Shown: positions 43,721 through 57,061, counted from the first letter of the stretch. The stretch: 64,000 bases of DNA from Fremontodendron californicum (GCA_030761205.1 JAULJL010000011.1:10344501-10408500), one strand, 5' to 3'. The notes: generated from the letters alone by a model not told the origin. Program-made: numbers and translations.

Positions 43721-45554
43721 TGTTTTTCTTGACTTTGGCTTAACCTTTCCAATTCATTTTTCCTTTTCAAATAAGAATGTATCTTGAACACTTGTGCATC
43801 ATAAGATATCATTCCCTTTTCAATAGTTGGTTATCTCCTTGCCCTGACAATTTCTCAAACTCTTATCCATGGAAATCTGTTTGCCAAGATCTATTTCTTC
43901 TTCCCATATCTAAAAGTCAAGATCAACCTCAGTAGTTCCATATGTTTGGGTCAGAAGAACCTTCATCTCATGTCAACATCATTTTTATTCAAAAATGGTT
44001 ATTTCAAAAATAGTTTCATTATTTCTTTTTTTCCCTTTTTAAAATTTTTTTGCTCATTTATTGAAAAATTTTGAGCCAAAAATGTTATTCCTACAATGTG
44101 TGATATCCAAATCTCTTGAAAACTGATAATCATTGTTAGAACATTTTCTAAGTGTCAATTTGGCTTTTTCAAATTGAATTGGAGGACTTAGTGCAAGAAG
44201 ATTTTGGTTGATCCAAGAAAACTTCACAACAAGGAAAATGTATGCCTTTTAGTCTCACAAGTGCAATAGGTTTTATAAATCATGAATACCTCGAAGATCA
44301 AACAAAATTTGGCATTCTTTAAACCTCCAAATCATGGCATTTTGACAAGCGTCAAAATTAGCCGGGTTGTTCAAAGTTGGAAGGTCAATTTGGAAGGGAA
44401 AAAAGCAAGTTTAGCTTTCAAAGTCAATCCTCCAAATGAGAGCTGAAAGTTTGGGATGTTTAGGAATTCCTAGATGTTCCTCGATTTCTTTAAGATGACT
44501 TCCTCTTTGTCATGGCTTTGGTGATACCATGGGTGGCATCGAAGATTCTCCCATTTTACTCTAGACTGTTCATTTTGGGTTTTCACCCTAGAGTCTCATT
44601 CTTTCCATTTTTTAATTTCATTTTTTCATTGAATGCTTCACCATGCATTTAAGAATTCAAAACTTATCCAGAAAGAATAGTTTTAGCCAAGAAAGAGACT
44701 GAAGTCTTGTCCATTTCTCCAGGAATAAACTCATCAGTTCAAATGGCTATGCTTGATCAAAATGGTCTTTTCAAGGTACGTAGCGTAGGCCAAGGTTCGT
44801 GATTCAGAAATAAAGGATAAACAGGCCCAAATATGTGTTTAAGGATAATCAAATCAAGGATCATTTCCAGAAGAGGATTCCTTTTGAAACATTTGTCCTT
44901 TTTGAGCTTCTCTCTTCATCTTTTGATTTTTGCTTCCTCTTTTTTGTTTTTTTTTTTTTTTTGGGTTTTCATTTTGCCATTTTTTCACATTTTTTCTTGG
45001 GCATTTCCACTTTGACTAAGCAAGCCCGTACTTATTTGGGAGATCAATTTCCCTCATATCTGTTTTAGAACTAGGACTCATTCATCTATGATCTTTGAAA
45101 AGATCTTTTCTCGCATTTGCCCCCTAGTGTAGAGGGTGAGCCTTGATCAGGGTTCAAAGAAAAAAATTTCCTTAGGCTAAAAAAGGGTAGCAAAGGGAAT
45201 ACTTTTTATATCTGTGAAAGGATGATGAAAGATGGTCATTTTTTATCTCAAACACAACCACTTAAACTGAAAAGTCATTCTTTAGAGGAAAATATTGAAA
45301 AGGTTTTTTCTTGAAACTATCTTGAATTTTGTAAATGCATGATGTCACACTCATTATTTGCATTTTTTTCTTGATTTTTTGATTGATGCATGCCCCGAAA
45401 GTTCATGCATAATTTTATCCTTATCTACCACATATTCACCATATCTACAAATGATGCTCCATTTCTATTGGCCATACAAATGAGAATTCATGTTGTAAAG
45501 TTGTCTACACTAACTATTGATAACACAAATCAAAGAAATTTCACCATCATAAAC

Positions 45555-46215
45555 ATTACAAGAAAAGTTAAGAATAATAAGAGAAAAGAGAAAAACTAGA
45601 GTTTGCCAGGTCTTCAGTCTTCAATCCTCCAAAATCTCTCTTGGCTTCTTGTATGTTTTGTGGCTGCTCTCCTAAAAAAAATTAGGTTCCAAAGGTCTTA
45701 AAAAGTCTTTATTTTAGCCTTAAAAGATCCTATTTATATAGCTCCAAAAGCCTGAGAGGAATTTCTTCCTGCGCAAGAAAGATATTGCGCTAGTGCTGCA
45801 ACCCCAACTTCCTGGAGCTGCAGCACTGTCTTGGCTGCCTAGTGCTCTGTCAGGGCACTGTCTTCTCGCACTTTCTCAGCAGATTTGGATGATCAAATCT
45901 TATGCTTTTTGAGCAAGTAATATACAATTGGAAAGCTCTAAGAATCAGCTTCAAAAGTCAAGAAGGAAGTTTCCTTGAATAAAAACTTCAAAATCACGTT
46001 TTCCTACCAACAAACTCCAGAAGTAAAATCTGTCATTCTTGCTTTGCACCTATAAAACACAAAATACTAAGTTATTACCTAATTTAATTATGAAAGAAAT
46101 AGATAAAATAACCTAAAAATAATATGAAATTAATAATTACGAATTAAAACTCAAAGAATTAGCTAACTTGATTGCATAAAATATGAATAAATAACTCTAT
46201 TGTATAAAGTTATCA
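45555..46215 (-). repeat. LTR of a third family, copy 2 (minus strand)
   Basis: Shares with 40938-41428 the 'attacaaga' left side, 'tctctcttggct', 'gtggctgctctcct', 'cctatttatatagctc' and the AT-rich right end, finishing in 'agttatca'. On the minus strand it starts TGATAACTTTAT. A TATA-type word lies at 45731-45740. A GC-richer insert at about 45760-45870 absent from copy 1 contains a 9-bp stem (AGTGCTGCA / TGCAGCACT). Confidence 0.55.
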
Positions 46216-47145
46216 ACTTCCACACCATCTCCATGGGCAAAGAGGTAGCCTTAGATGATTGGTCTAGCACATAACTTAACCAATGAGATAATCCAACATC
46301 TACTGACTGTTCATCCTTCTAAAGAGGTAAAGGGGTTTTACAAGTGTGCTGCAGTGAACCATTAAAATGTAGATTTTTTTTTCTAAATATATGAGAATTA
46401 CCCCATAGTATCTCTAACCGCTTATGACCCTATAAAAAATTGACTCATGATTAATGCGTGTACATAGCATTGTCCTATTATATTTACTTCTGGTTCACCT
46501 ACTCACTCTTGTTCTTAAGTATCAAAGTTTACTTCTTAACAAAATCACCATGGTTTTGTTAAATGGCGTGTTCCTTCTCTAAACAAAAAAAAAAACTTTA
46601 CTTCTGTTAAAAAAAAAATTATTTACTAATACCGTTAGTCAAATGATTAATATGAAAAAAAAAATTTGATAAAAATACAGTGCCTAAAAATGTCACTTTT
46701 TTTTTTTAAATTGTCTTTAACGTAGGAATTTTGTCCAGCTTAATATATCTAACATGGAGAACAATGCTCTCATGATGAAATAAAATTGGAGGGCTCATTT
46801 CTTAAGAGTCTACCCAATAATTTCTTTTCTTGATTTATTAAATATTTATTGGATAATTTAGGGATACAATTTTTACTCTTAATTATGGTAAGTCAACTTA
46901 TAAATAAAATGTTAAAAAAAAAAACAATGAATTTTGCAACATATTGAATCTATAAATTTATTACGTCCTCTAAAACAAATCATTAAAGAATTATTTTAAG
47001 CTTAATCTAGTCACAAATTTAATAGCAATTTGTACCAATCCCATATGTAGATATTTAAATCCTCCTTTTATATGTTCTCAAAACAATCTTATTGATAATA
47101 ATTGAAAAGTCTTTTCTTCTTCAATTATTAGAATAGTATCTTTTA
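46216..47145. other. AT-rich intergenic DNA, no gene seen
   Basis: Several A and T runs and no coding signal. TTA at 47143-47145 is the left target duplication of the following MITE. Confidence 0.5.
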
Positions 47146-47936
47146 GGCTTTGCTTGATAGGGTGAAAAGAAAATTAGAAAGATAGAAAATTGGAAGAGGA
47201 GAAAAATGGAAGGATAGAAAAAAATCTTTTTTTTTACATTGGTGTGCTTGGTAGGAAAGATGGAAAAATAAAAAGAAAAAGTAATTTTCTTTTCACTCAA
47301 TGCCTGATAGAGTTGAAAAATGAGAGGAAAGAAAATGAAAAATATATTATTTTACTATTATACCATTTGTAAGTTAAGATGAAAGCATAAAATTTAAAAT
47401 AAAAATAAATTAAAAAAAAAAAGATGGATAATCTTGTAAATATACACACTTAACACACCATTCTCATTTTCTTTTCACTTTTCTTTCCAATTTAGGTTGT
47501 GCTTGGTAGAGTGGAAAAGTGGAATGATGGAAAGAGGAGTGTGGAAAAGTGGAAAGAAAATGAATTTTGATTGTGCTTGGTAAGAAAGAAAAGTGAGAGG
47601 AAACAAAATAGGAAAGATTATCATTTTTCACACATATTAACAAAAACAAATCACTCCAAATTGGAAAGAAAAGAGGGAAAAAAATGAGAGTGATGTGAGC
47701 CATATTAACTTACAATGAGTATAATGCTAAAACAATATACTTTTTATTTTCTTTCTTTTCATTTTTCAACTCTACCAAGCAATGCATGGAAAGAAAATTA
47801 CATTTTCTTTCTATTTTCCCATCTTTCCTACCAAGCACACCAATGGAAAGAAAAAATATATTTTCCATCTTTTCACTTTTCTCCTCCTCTAATTTTTCAT
47901 CTTTCCAATTTTCTTTGCACTCTTTCAAGCAAAGCC
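47146..47936. mobile_element. Tourist-like MITE (791 bp) with TTA duplication
   Basis: Terminal inverted repeats GGCTTTGCTTGA (47146) and TCAAGCAAAGCC (ending 47936) are perfect over 12 bp and extend imperfectly for over 100 bp. TTA flanks both sides (47143-47145, 47937-47939), the mark of PIF/Harbinger-type MITEs. No transposase. Confidence 0.82.
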
Positions 47937-48101
47937 TTAGAGTGATTTGTTTTTGTTAATAGGTGTGAAAAATGATAATCTTTCCTATTTTCTTTCCTCT
48001 CACTTTTCTTTCCTACCAAGCACACACAAAATTTATTTTCTTTCCACTTTTCCACCCTCTTCTTTTCATCCTTTCACTTTTCCACTCAACCAAGCACACC
48101 C
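47495..48101. mobile_element. Second Tourist-like inverted-repeat element interleaved with the first
   Basis: 47495-47660 (starting GGTTGTGCTTGG) is the near-complement of 47938-48101 (ending CCAAGCACACCC) over about 165 bp. Because the right arm of the first MITE lies between these arms, the two inverted pairs interlock. The flanks are TTA and TAA, not a clean duplication. Confidence 0.7.
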
Positions 48102-48682
48102 TAATAGTTTTTATTGCATAATTTGTTCTTAATGTAAACTTAATTTCTTATAAACATCATAATTAGTACTTTTGGTTTTGGTTTTGGATAGTCTAATTAT
48201 CTAATTGTTTTTCTATATCTTTAATTGCTATTTCTTTTTAATTGTTCTCAATTCTATTTAGCCCTAGGATTTTATCACATTCACTATTATTCCTAGATTC
48301 AGATCTAGATAATTTTTTAAAATTTTCTATCATTCTATAAATTTTAATCATTTTTTTAATCTTTTGGGATTTTAATTTAATCTGTTATACGTCAACAATT
48401 TATTCCATTAACTACTCTAACTTGACCACTTGATGGGATTTATTGAGAAACGCGATTTGGATGATTGTGATTTTTCTAAGACCTAAAATGATCTTTGTTT
48501 ACTTGAAAAAAAAAAATCTTAAATGTTTATTTAGTTCTTATTCTAGAGACTTAAATGAAAATTTTCTAAAATCTTTATGAATTATAATAAAACTTTGTAA
48601 AATTTATGATGTCAAAATTTTATGTGTGCATTAGTTTAGTACATGTATATAACCTTTTTCAATACAATATAAATGCCTTCTT

Positions 48683-48903
48683 AAGATGAAACAAGATAAA
48701 TCTTTGGGACAGTACATATTTTAGCAGATGAACTTTTTCAAAATGTTATTTTTTACCATTTAACTTTGATTTTTTTGTGAAATCAATCATCCAAGATGAA
48801 ACAAGATAAATCTTTAGGACAATACATATTTTAGCTGATGAACTTTTTTTAAATGTTACATTTTACCATTCTTAACTTTGATTTTGTGGAATCAACCATC
48901 CAA
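48683..48903 (+). repeat. 110-bp tandem duplication
   Basis: 'aagatgaaacaagataaatc' begins both copies (48683 and 48793), and both end near 'atcatccaa' or 'accatccaa'. They differ by several substitutions and small indels. The remainder of 48102-49557 is AT-rich with no gene seen. Confidence 0.8.
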
Positions 48904-49557
48904 CTTCCAATTTGGTGAAAAAAAATACCACGACCGATTGAAGAATATTCAAGATTCCTTAAAAAATTTGCTACTTGATGTCACAATTTTTTATTATTTG
49001 TATTTTTCACGACATAATTTAAAATTTTCCATGTCAATATTTTTAGTAATTGGTTGATTAATAATTTCTAAATTGTCTAATTCCTTTATTGATAGAATTA
49101 CTATTTACACCAAAAAGGTTAGATGGTTTGATTTCACAAAATAACAGTTCAATGGCTAAAAATAACATTTCAAATAAGTTTGATAGTCAAAATATGCATT
49201 ATCTATTTATTTATAAATCTTTTATCATTTAACCTTGGTTGATTTATTTCACTTCCACTGACTCATATTTATCTTATCATATTCCTTTTATCCCAATAAA
49301 TTTAACATGTTGGCTTTTTATTAATTAAATTGTTTTTTTTTTAAACTTTGACCCACTTTATTTTATATTTTTAAATAATAAAAATGAAAAAAAAAATACC
49401 TTTTAAAGACTTTGAATGATATAATTTTTAAATATATTTTGTAAATTTTAATTAATTAGAATATTGAAATAATAAAAGTCAAAATTAAAAAATATATATA
49501 TAATAGTATATATCATTTGATTTCCTTTTCCTCTTCGCGGTAATATCCGCCAAAATT

Positions 49558-49570
49558 GGGGGGGGGGGGG
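49558..49570. repeat. Run of 13 G
   Basis: A pure G run in otherwise AT-rich DNA about 570 bp beyond the stop codon of the methyltransferase gene. The complement is C13 on the gene's strand. Confidence 0.9.
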
Positions 49571-50139
49571 AACTAAACGGATGACAAACAGATTCAGCAC
49601 CAAACACTTCCATCGCAAAATTGAAGAACATTGTTGCATGTCCGAGTTTCTCCAGCCATGAATGTATGTAAACCTGACAATTCATGCATCAATGTCGGGT
49701 TGTTATATTTTTATGTGTCATAATTGTATATAAAATATTTTATATTAATATAAATTTTGATATGTTAATAATATGTTATATAAATTTTAACACATTCGTG
49801 TATTCGGATCATGTTCGTGTTTTGTTTTGTATCGTGTTTTAATTATTTTTCTCGTATTGTATCTAATATTATCAGGTTTATATGCATGAATTCATTTTCC
49901 ATTAAGAACTAACACTATGACATTACATGAAAACTTAGGCTAAAAGAATAAAAAGAAAAGAAAAATAAATGTATCCAATACTAAAGGCCTACTACTTAAC
50001 CTTCTACAAGCCTGCTACAAGTGCTAACTTAGAGAAGTAATCACCATGAATTGCAATTAGCAACCAAAACAAACCTAGTCGAGTAAATGTGGCGAACAGC
50101 ATGGAAGAAAATGGGGAGAGCGATGAAAGGATAGCATGC

Positions 50140-53100
50140 CTAAGCAATGGCATATGTGATCGTCTCCACCTCTTTAGGTCGCCACATGGATTTCTGGACA
50201 CACAGCAAGCCTTCCTTTTCCTTGGAGTAAGTCATGCGGACTTCCCACTGCATCGACCTCAACATATTCTCAAGCTCGCTAATGGTCTCAACATTGTCCC
50301 GAACAATAAGCTTCCCTTCTGGCCTTAGTATTCGATCAACCTCTGCAACCACAGCCACTAAATTGCACCTACAAGCCCGTAAACCATATCGAAGTGAGGC
50401 TGAAGCAGATAATGAACAGCATATTATGACAAAAACCATAATGAAACAGGGATTCTGATCCTAAACCTTACAAGATAAAAAGGCTGGTAAATGCAACTTT
50501 TTTATATAATTAAAAAAAAAAACACGTTAATGGAACTATGACTCAAAGAAATATGAAAAAATGACAATCATATAACAACACAAACAGAAAACAAGATCAT
50601 AGTTGAACAGTGATAATTATTTTAATCTAAGAACTTTGCTAGATTACATCAAAAATCTTGAGGAACAAGAGTAATATCTATACATTTACCTAGTGAAGGA
50701 CCATATAAGTTACCCATCAAGGAAAGTGTAAAGAGTGGAGTCAGCAGGAAAAGGAAAATATTGATACAAACCTCTTTTTAACCTTGGAGAATAGATGGTC
50801 CGCATGGAGAAGATCATACGACCTAGGATAGGTGCTAAATGATTCACACCAATCATGATACATACCAAATAGACCTCTTTCATATATTATGGGAAGTGTA
50901 TCTGGAGAGTCAATTGGGACCACATTCATGACCCATAAATTCAAATCTTTGAGTGCCGCAGCAAATCTGTGAGCACACCACAGTCAGAATCAAGGAAAAG
51001 AAGATGAAACAATACAAAACGAAACGAAAAGAGTAACCTGTCAAACCATTATATCCTTCCTACTTCATAGGAATTTTTTTTCTGTTGCTTACCCTCCATA
51101 AACAGCCTTCATGTCCATGACATTTCTGACAGATGACCAGTTTATTCCCATCCCATTTAGGTATGACTTGGTTACCACCCGTTTCCAGTGCTCATTGTCT
51201 GCAGCAAAATCCTCTGGTGCTGCTTTGCCATAAACTCCAACTTGGGAACTCAACAACCAATAAGGTGATTTTTCCAATCTTGATGGCCATTGCTCGGGCC
51301 ACTGTGACCCATGTTCAGATGCATCTACAGGCACTTTGTGCATGCATGTTTGCAGTTGCACATTCCTATATATAAGAATCAAATCAAATGGCTGTTTGGA
51401 TAGCTATATTGCAAGTGATCCATATTTATTCTAAAGTAATAGTGAAAAGAGCAATGGCATTCTTATGGACAGATGACATGCTTTCTGCTTCTACAAGTCA
51501 ATCAGATACTTCTTTGGCCAAAATTACAACAAAAAAAAAAAAAAAAACAATATTCAATAGCTTACTCGAAGAATACAAGTTAGCATATTGTTAGTCACTG
51601 CTGGACATTTCTAATGTCATCTTAGAAAGAAGTGATAGATTTGTTTTTAGCCGGAATATAGTTTTTACATCCGAGTCAAAAAGAAATATTACCAGGCCGC
51701 ATTTGGATCATCAGACTCAGGACACAGTGTAGGCTCTTGTTGTGACCTCTGCTCATAGCAGTCATTAGAAGTAGGCTTCTTAAATGTTGCTACAGCCACC
51801 CGGTTTACTGCATCCTTACTAGTTTTGTTTACAAGCTCCCAGCACATTGATTTTGTTAGTTCAACCATAGCTGCAGAAAATCCACACATAAATGCAGCGG
51901 ATGTTAGACACAATAGACTTCTCACACAAGATCCAGAGATAGTACGATGGAATTATATACCTTTCCAGATTTCAACATCTTCAGTACTTTTCTGATAAAC
52001 AGGAGTAGCAGACCACACAAAGAAACCACCAGGTCGCAGCACACGGTTAAGCTCCAAGAGGAGTTTACCACCTGCATATTGCTAAGACCAGTGAATATTC
52101 AAGCACAGATTCATAAAATGCACTGCAGCAACTGATTACTATGACTCAAAGACAGCTCGTAATTAAAATTTATAAATGAGGTTGTAATATACCTTCTATG
52201 TGCCATGGCACTCTACATCGTGCACAATGAACAATATCAAATACTCTGCCAGGGTAGGGAAGCCTCTTAGTACCCATCACAGCAGACACAGCAGGAATTC
52301 CCCTTTCAAGTGCAAATTGTACTTGAGCTTCATGTTCATCTTTAGGTGCAAAGGACATAGCAAGCACATTTCTGTCAAAAAGAAAACCTCCAAAGCTGGC
52401 AACCCCACATCCAACATCCAATATTACACGAGAGCGTTTTCCCCATGCTACATCAGGCACAGACTGCAGAATAGATAATCAAACATTAAGCACAAGTTGA
52501 TAGAACAAATTGTACGAGAGGAAAAGATTGACCATGAATAAAGGTTATTTATTATTGTCATCATTATTAGAATGCAACATGGAATTCCACAGGTGGTGAA
52601 CAAGCATTCTTTTGAAATATATCAAATATTTGTAGATAGATTCGCACAATCAAAATTGCAGATGTAGAACGCCTTACAAGAAATGAAACTGATATATCAT
52701 ATGTGCACATAGTCACATGGACAAACATATATCAACACATGTCCAGAATGCTAACATTATATAAGCTTCTTGATGCTCCTTACAGGCATGCCTATTAACC
52801 ATAAAACAGATTCATGGATACTCCAATGCCAACTCTCTTTCATGATCAATTAAACATAATGATTGAATCCATCAATTTCCTCATCTTGGAAGAAATGCTC
52901 CAACAGAAGCAAGAAGTTTCACATTAAGGAAGTGCTTCTAAAATAAAATCATGTCCTCTTTCATGGACTGTAAAATTGTAGGTTTAAGACAACTATTAGA
53001 ATAAAAATCAGCTTGAAAGTATTCATTGTGTTTGCCTTTACCAGCTGCCCATAAGGTTTTTTAAGTTAAAATCCACTAATTTGCTTCCTTTACTGGAGAT

Positions 53101-54846
53101 AAGTCTTTTCTATAACTTCTAATTAAAGGAAACATTAACCTATTAGAAAATATGCAATCAGTAAATTCGGATAGGGCTTCAATAGATAATTCGGTTATAA
53201 GACAAATTTTAAGCCAATGCATTATAGGTAAACATAAGGTTGACATGGATGATATGTTATATTGGCGGAATTAAGATTACAATCAAAACAATCAAAGTCA
53301 ACTAATAATGGAAATCAAGAGAGCTGATAATAATAGCTATGGTGCTTCTCAATAAAGTAATGAAATGCCATTTTCAGCTATAGCTTCAGATCAAAAGACA
53401 TTCATATCAAAGTTTTTATCATGTGTTATATAAATATTACCAGTGGAATAATAGTCAACAAACAGAAAGATAGACAAAATGAATATTCAACAAGTAGAAA
53501 CCACATCAGGGGGAGTGAGACACAGCAATCAATGATATCATATTAATAATGAAGTTTGAAGACAACACATTCATTTTGAGCACTCACCTCTTCTATGAAG
53601 TCAATATAATGTAGAGCACCATGCTTAAACTGGGTTCCACCACCAGGAAACGTGAGGTATTCCCCAGTAACTTTCACCCAATTCTGATGCCCCTTAATTT
53701 GTGCCAGCTTGGTATGGGGAACATTATAGTACCAAATCTACAGCAGCAGGAAAGCATTTTTAGTTCATCTTATCAAGCACAAATTTAAAGTGAAAAAGTG
53801 AAGCAGTACATGTTAAGTTAAAGTACCTTCTCCCTGCTTTTTGGCCACTCAATTGGGCGTTTGTATCCTTCAGGAAGAGGAACAAGGCAGGTTGGTGGTT
53901 CTTCTGGACAGTGCCTCTCTCGATGTTCATAATGTTTGGTAGAATGGAGATGCCTGATTGCTTCCCAATTGTCAAGGCATGGGATATAATCAGGCCCAGC
54001 AGTGGAATTGCAAAGCTTCCAACTGTATTCCCTGGATGATAACTGAGCCTCCTTTTCATTCTTTGATTCTGACGCCTGAGTAGAGAATGATCCATTCTGA
54101 GTCATGGTTTCATTCACAAGTTCAGACTGAGCACCAGATGGGAAAACTTCATTTGAGCTCTGGTTTTTCACCTGACCATCATCTTTTGCCTCATCAGAGC
54201 TTTTATCAGATTCCTTGTTATCATTTTGATCAACCTTCTCCTCTATCTGACCATTCACCTTATCCCCATTACTCTCAGAAGAGCTTTCATCTGGTTTCTT
54301 TTCACCATCATCAGACTCAGGTTTCTCATTGCTGTCTTCAAAATCAGACTTTTTGTCATCAGAATTCTCTTCAGAATCCCCTTGTCCACCCGAATTCTCA
54401 CCACTGTCATTGTTTTTCTCTACACCTACAGAATCCGATTGCTCACTATCCTTCTTAGACTCATCCAACTTAGTCTCTTCAGTGTTCTCCTGATTTTCTT
54501 GTGTATTTAAGTTGCCGTTGCCATCATCTTTAACAAGACTCACATTCGAGTCCCCTTTCCTGGCATCCTCAGGTAAATCCCCGGGGTTATCTTCAAATTG
54601 CAAGGTGTTGCTGCTGTCATTGCTATCATTGATTACTGGTGAAACCTGATCCTTGAGCTGATTTTTCTTTTCTTGAGCCGGATCGTCCCCGATTTGAACA
54701 GGGACAACCGAGGACGAAGTCATCATCCAAATCCCAACTAAACATAACCCCACGAAAACCACAATGGTGACAGTGGAACAATAACTCGAAGACGACGGCC
54801 TCCTATTATTATTATTATCTATTCTACTATATTTTCCTAATGCCAT
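50140..54846 (-). CDS. PMT26-like: Probable methyltransferase PMT26-like (DUF248/Methyltransf_29), 8 coding exons
   Basis: Coding exons 54846-53827, 53737-53588, 52463-52193, 52071-51961, 51870-51693, 51365-51093, 50966-50772 and 50368-50140 total 2427 bp, encoding 808 aa; every intron is GT-AG and the phases agree. The start is Met-Ala-Leu-Gly-Lys-Tyr-Ser, typical of PMT24-26, rather than the Met two codons upstream. A cytosolic tail is followed by one membrane segment (about 24-43), making a type II protein, and an acidic Ser/Asp/Glu/Lys-rich stem (about 55-240). The catalytic domain has the S-adenosylmethionine motif I-L-D-V-G-C-G-V-A-S-F-G-G near 404-416, then C-A-R-C-R-V-P-W-H, L-R-P-G-G-F-F and, at the C-terminus, R-N-V-M-D-M and V-V-P. 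Relatives reside in the Golgi and are thought to methylate pectin or wall polysaccharides; the substrate is inference. No disabling change was seen. Confidence 0.95.
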
Positions 54847-55248
54847 GATCACTATTTCCTTCCTTTTCCAATCAATTCTTCAAAATTTCACACCTGAAAT
54901 TTTGTTAAGACAAAAAAAAAATCAGAACTAAGCTAATGTAACATAAAAATATATGCAGCTCGAATGAGATCTAAGAAAAAAAAAATTAAAACACTAGGAT
55001 ATAGAAACAAAGCAACGGAGCATATAATTGAAAATTTCAAAATTATAGTTAGGAACATCCAGATCTAGAGAAACAATGCCTTGGAAAGAAAAGAAACATA
55101 GTGTCGCATCGCATTAGATCTGCAACAAACAAAGAAATCTATCTCCGAAACAGTATAGAAATATACCTGAAAAACAAAATTGAACAAATCTGAAAGAGAG
55201 AAGAGAGCTTTAACAATCGTTATTGATTCATTGTTTCTGCATTAAGCA
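54847..55248 (-). other. 5' UTR of the PMT26-like gene with one intron
   Basis: Upstream of the ATG the minus strand has an acceptor TTTCAG at 54894-54899, and a donor after TTTTTCAG at 55167 (GTATAT). This gives a UTR intron of about 273 bp (54894-55166), a first exon from about 55248 to 55167 and a second from 54893 to 54847. Inferred from splice signals only. Confidence 0.55.
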
Positions 55249-55270
55249 AAGAAAGATTGATTTTGATTTT

Positions 55271-55279
55271 TATATATAA
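55271..55279 (-). promoter_or_regulatory. TATA box of the PMT26-like gene
   Basis: Minus-strand TTATATATA roughly 25-30 bp before a pyrimidine-rich likely start ('caatctttctttgc'). Confidence 0.5.
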
Positions 55280-55299
55280 GCAGAGAATTCCAGCTTTTA

Positions 55300-55434
55300 G
55301 CTGTCGCTGGAAAATTTGAAAAAAAAAATGGAGTGTTTTTGTTGGTTTAATACAAGGGTCCTAAAATTTAGAGATTACTAGTTTTGTACCCGTGCGCTAT
55401 GCACGTGTTAAGTGAATTTATAATTATTTTTGTA

Positions 55435-55465
<31 letters not shown>

Positions 55466-57061
55466 CAATAATGGTTGGTAAATAATGTAATAATAAATGG
55501 TTGGTATAGTTGATAAAAAAATACTTATTTGTATAAGTTTAATCATTTGAATACACACCCATAAATTATTTTTTATCTACAATTTAATAGATAAAGATGA
55601 ATCGATAAATAAAAATAAACCAAGTACAAATGAAATGAATGTAAAATATATGTTATAAAATTAAATATCATATCTTTCAATTAATTAGTGCGTTTTAAAT
55701 CAAAATTAAAATTTGAAAGTTAAATGTTTTTAAAAATCAAATATGGAATGATATTAATTTTAGGACATATTTTTGTAATATCAGTATATTAATTTTAGGA
55801 TTTGATTGTCCAAATAAATGTTTTCTTTGAGTTATATATATACTTAAATTAAAATCAAATCATTGACATTTTTTTTTGGATATAGAGGTTATACACTGTC
55901 AATGCATCTTACGATGCCATCTATAAAATTATGAGTTAGTGGTTAGAATTAAAATTAAAATTAAAAGTTAAAAGTTAAAATTAATGATTAATTTTTTAAT
56001 AAAATATCAATATAAAATTTATTATCAATATATAAAATTTATTAACTGAATGCATAAAAAAAAAAAAAAACTCATTTCTTTAAACTTCTTTCATGTTTTG
56101 TTTTGTTTTGTTATGGATTTGCGGCATCAATCATGGCACTACCTGCAATGTCCGATGATCATGGAAAGATCTTCTTTTTCTTTCCTTTTTTTTTTTCTAT
56201 TGTTTATAAATAAAACAAACAACTTCAACTCACACAAATTCTTGTCAATTTTTTTAAAAGAAATAACAAAAAGTGAAAAGGAGTCATTTTGAATATGTAT
56301 ATCCAAAAAGAAAAAAGCGAGAGAAGAAGAGATGAAATTGAATATAAAGAGTCTTAATTAGATTTATTTACGAATCTGATAATTCATTCGACTCGATTCA
56401 TATTAACCTATTCAATTATTAAAAAAAATATTTAAATTTAATTATAAAAATATTTATTTATTAAAAATAAGAATCTTGGTTATGTAAAAATGAATAATTC
56501 TAATTATTTTAATTAAAAATTGATTTTTTAAATTAAAAATATACATCAAATCGAAGATATTAAATAAAGGATATGTGATTATTTTTTAAAATAGTAAACA
56601 TGTCAAAAAAATAAATTTGACAATTGTTTTTTTATTAAAAAATTTAATTTTTATATATTTATATAAGATAAGATATATAAAAACAAAAATAGGGAGAAAA
56701 AAGGGAGGGGTCGTTAGAAGAGAACATGGAGAGAAAGAGACGGCCACGGTAAAGGGAAAGGGAAAGGCTGTGAAATCAGTGGGACATTTTTTTTTTTTTT
56801 TTGAGAAAAAATATCAGTGGGATAATTCTATTTTCTTTTTCACATTAAAGAAAGAAAGAGAAAGACTTTAGCTGGAGAGGGAGAAGACAGACAAGTAAAA
56901 TATTGATCAAATGGTATTTTCGTAAATAACAAAATTGTTTATTTGAAAACTCACTGTTGAAAATGACAATATTGTTATTCCATGGATCTACCCACTGTTA
57001 TTAAACCCGGATCAGTCCAACAGTAAAATCGATTATCCCGACAGTCAGATTGGTCGACTCA
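55300..57061. other. AT-rich intergenic DNA with simple repeats
   Basis: No gene seen. It contains an AT dinucleotide run at 55434-55459, A runs at 56056-56071 and a T run near 56790. 'acccgtgcgctatgcacg' at about 55388 resembles the GC-rich hairpin seen at the edge of some plant DNA transposons, but no partner end was found. Confidence 0.5.

Larger units (their letters stand above)
41434..45400 (-). mobile_element. Element C: inverted remnant of an Ogre-like element (3' internal region and LTR start)
   Basis: Read on the minus strand it parallels 30440-33720 of element A: the region with 'gatcaaccaaaatctt', the short 'gatgcaaatgc' repeats, the 83-bp-type array, then 'caatagccaaag' and the LTR start TGTAGACACC (complement at about 41649-41658). 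Only some 220 bp of LTR remain before the third-family LTR. No gene remains. The sequence is considerably diverged from A. Confidence 0.72.

Noticed and set aside
40938..46215. Calling one complete element with the two third-family LTRs
   Set aside because: The interior is an inverted Ogre remnant, the LTR lengths differ (491 and 661 bp), and no target duplication or primer site was found.
47190..48132. Several 60-79 aa ORFs on both strands
   Set aside because: They sit in the purine/pyrimidine-biased arms of Tourist-like MITEs.
54087..54510. 123-aa and 94-aa plus-strand ORFs
   Set aside because: Opposite the acidic low-complexity exon of the methyltransferase; typical shadow frames.
55388..55410. 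Possible transposon end with hairpin 'cgtgcgctatgcacg'
   Set aside because: Only a 5-bp stem and no second end or target duplication found, so no element was called.
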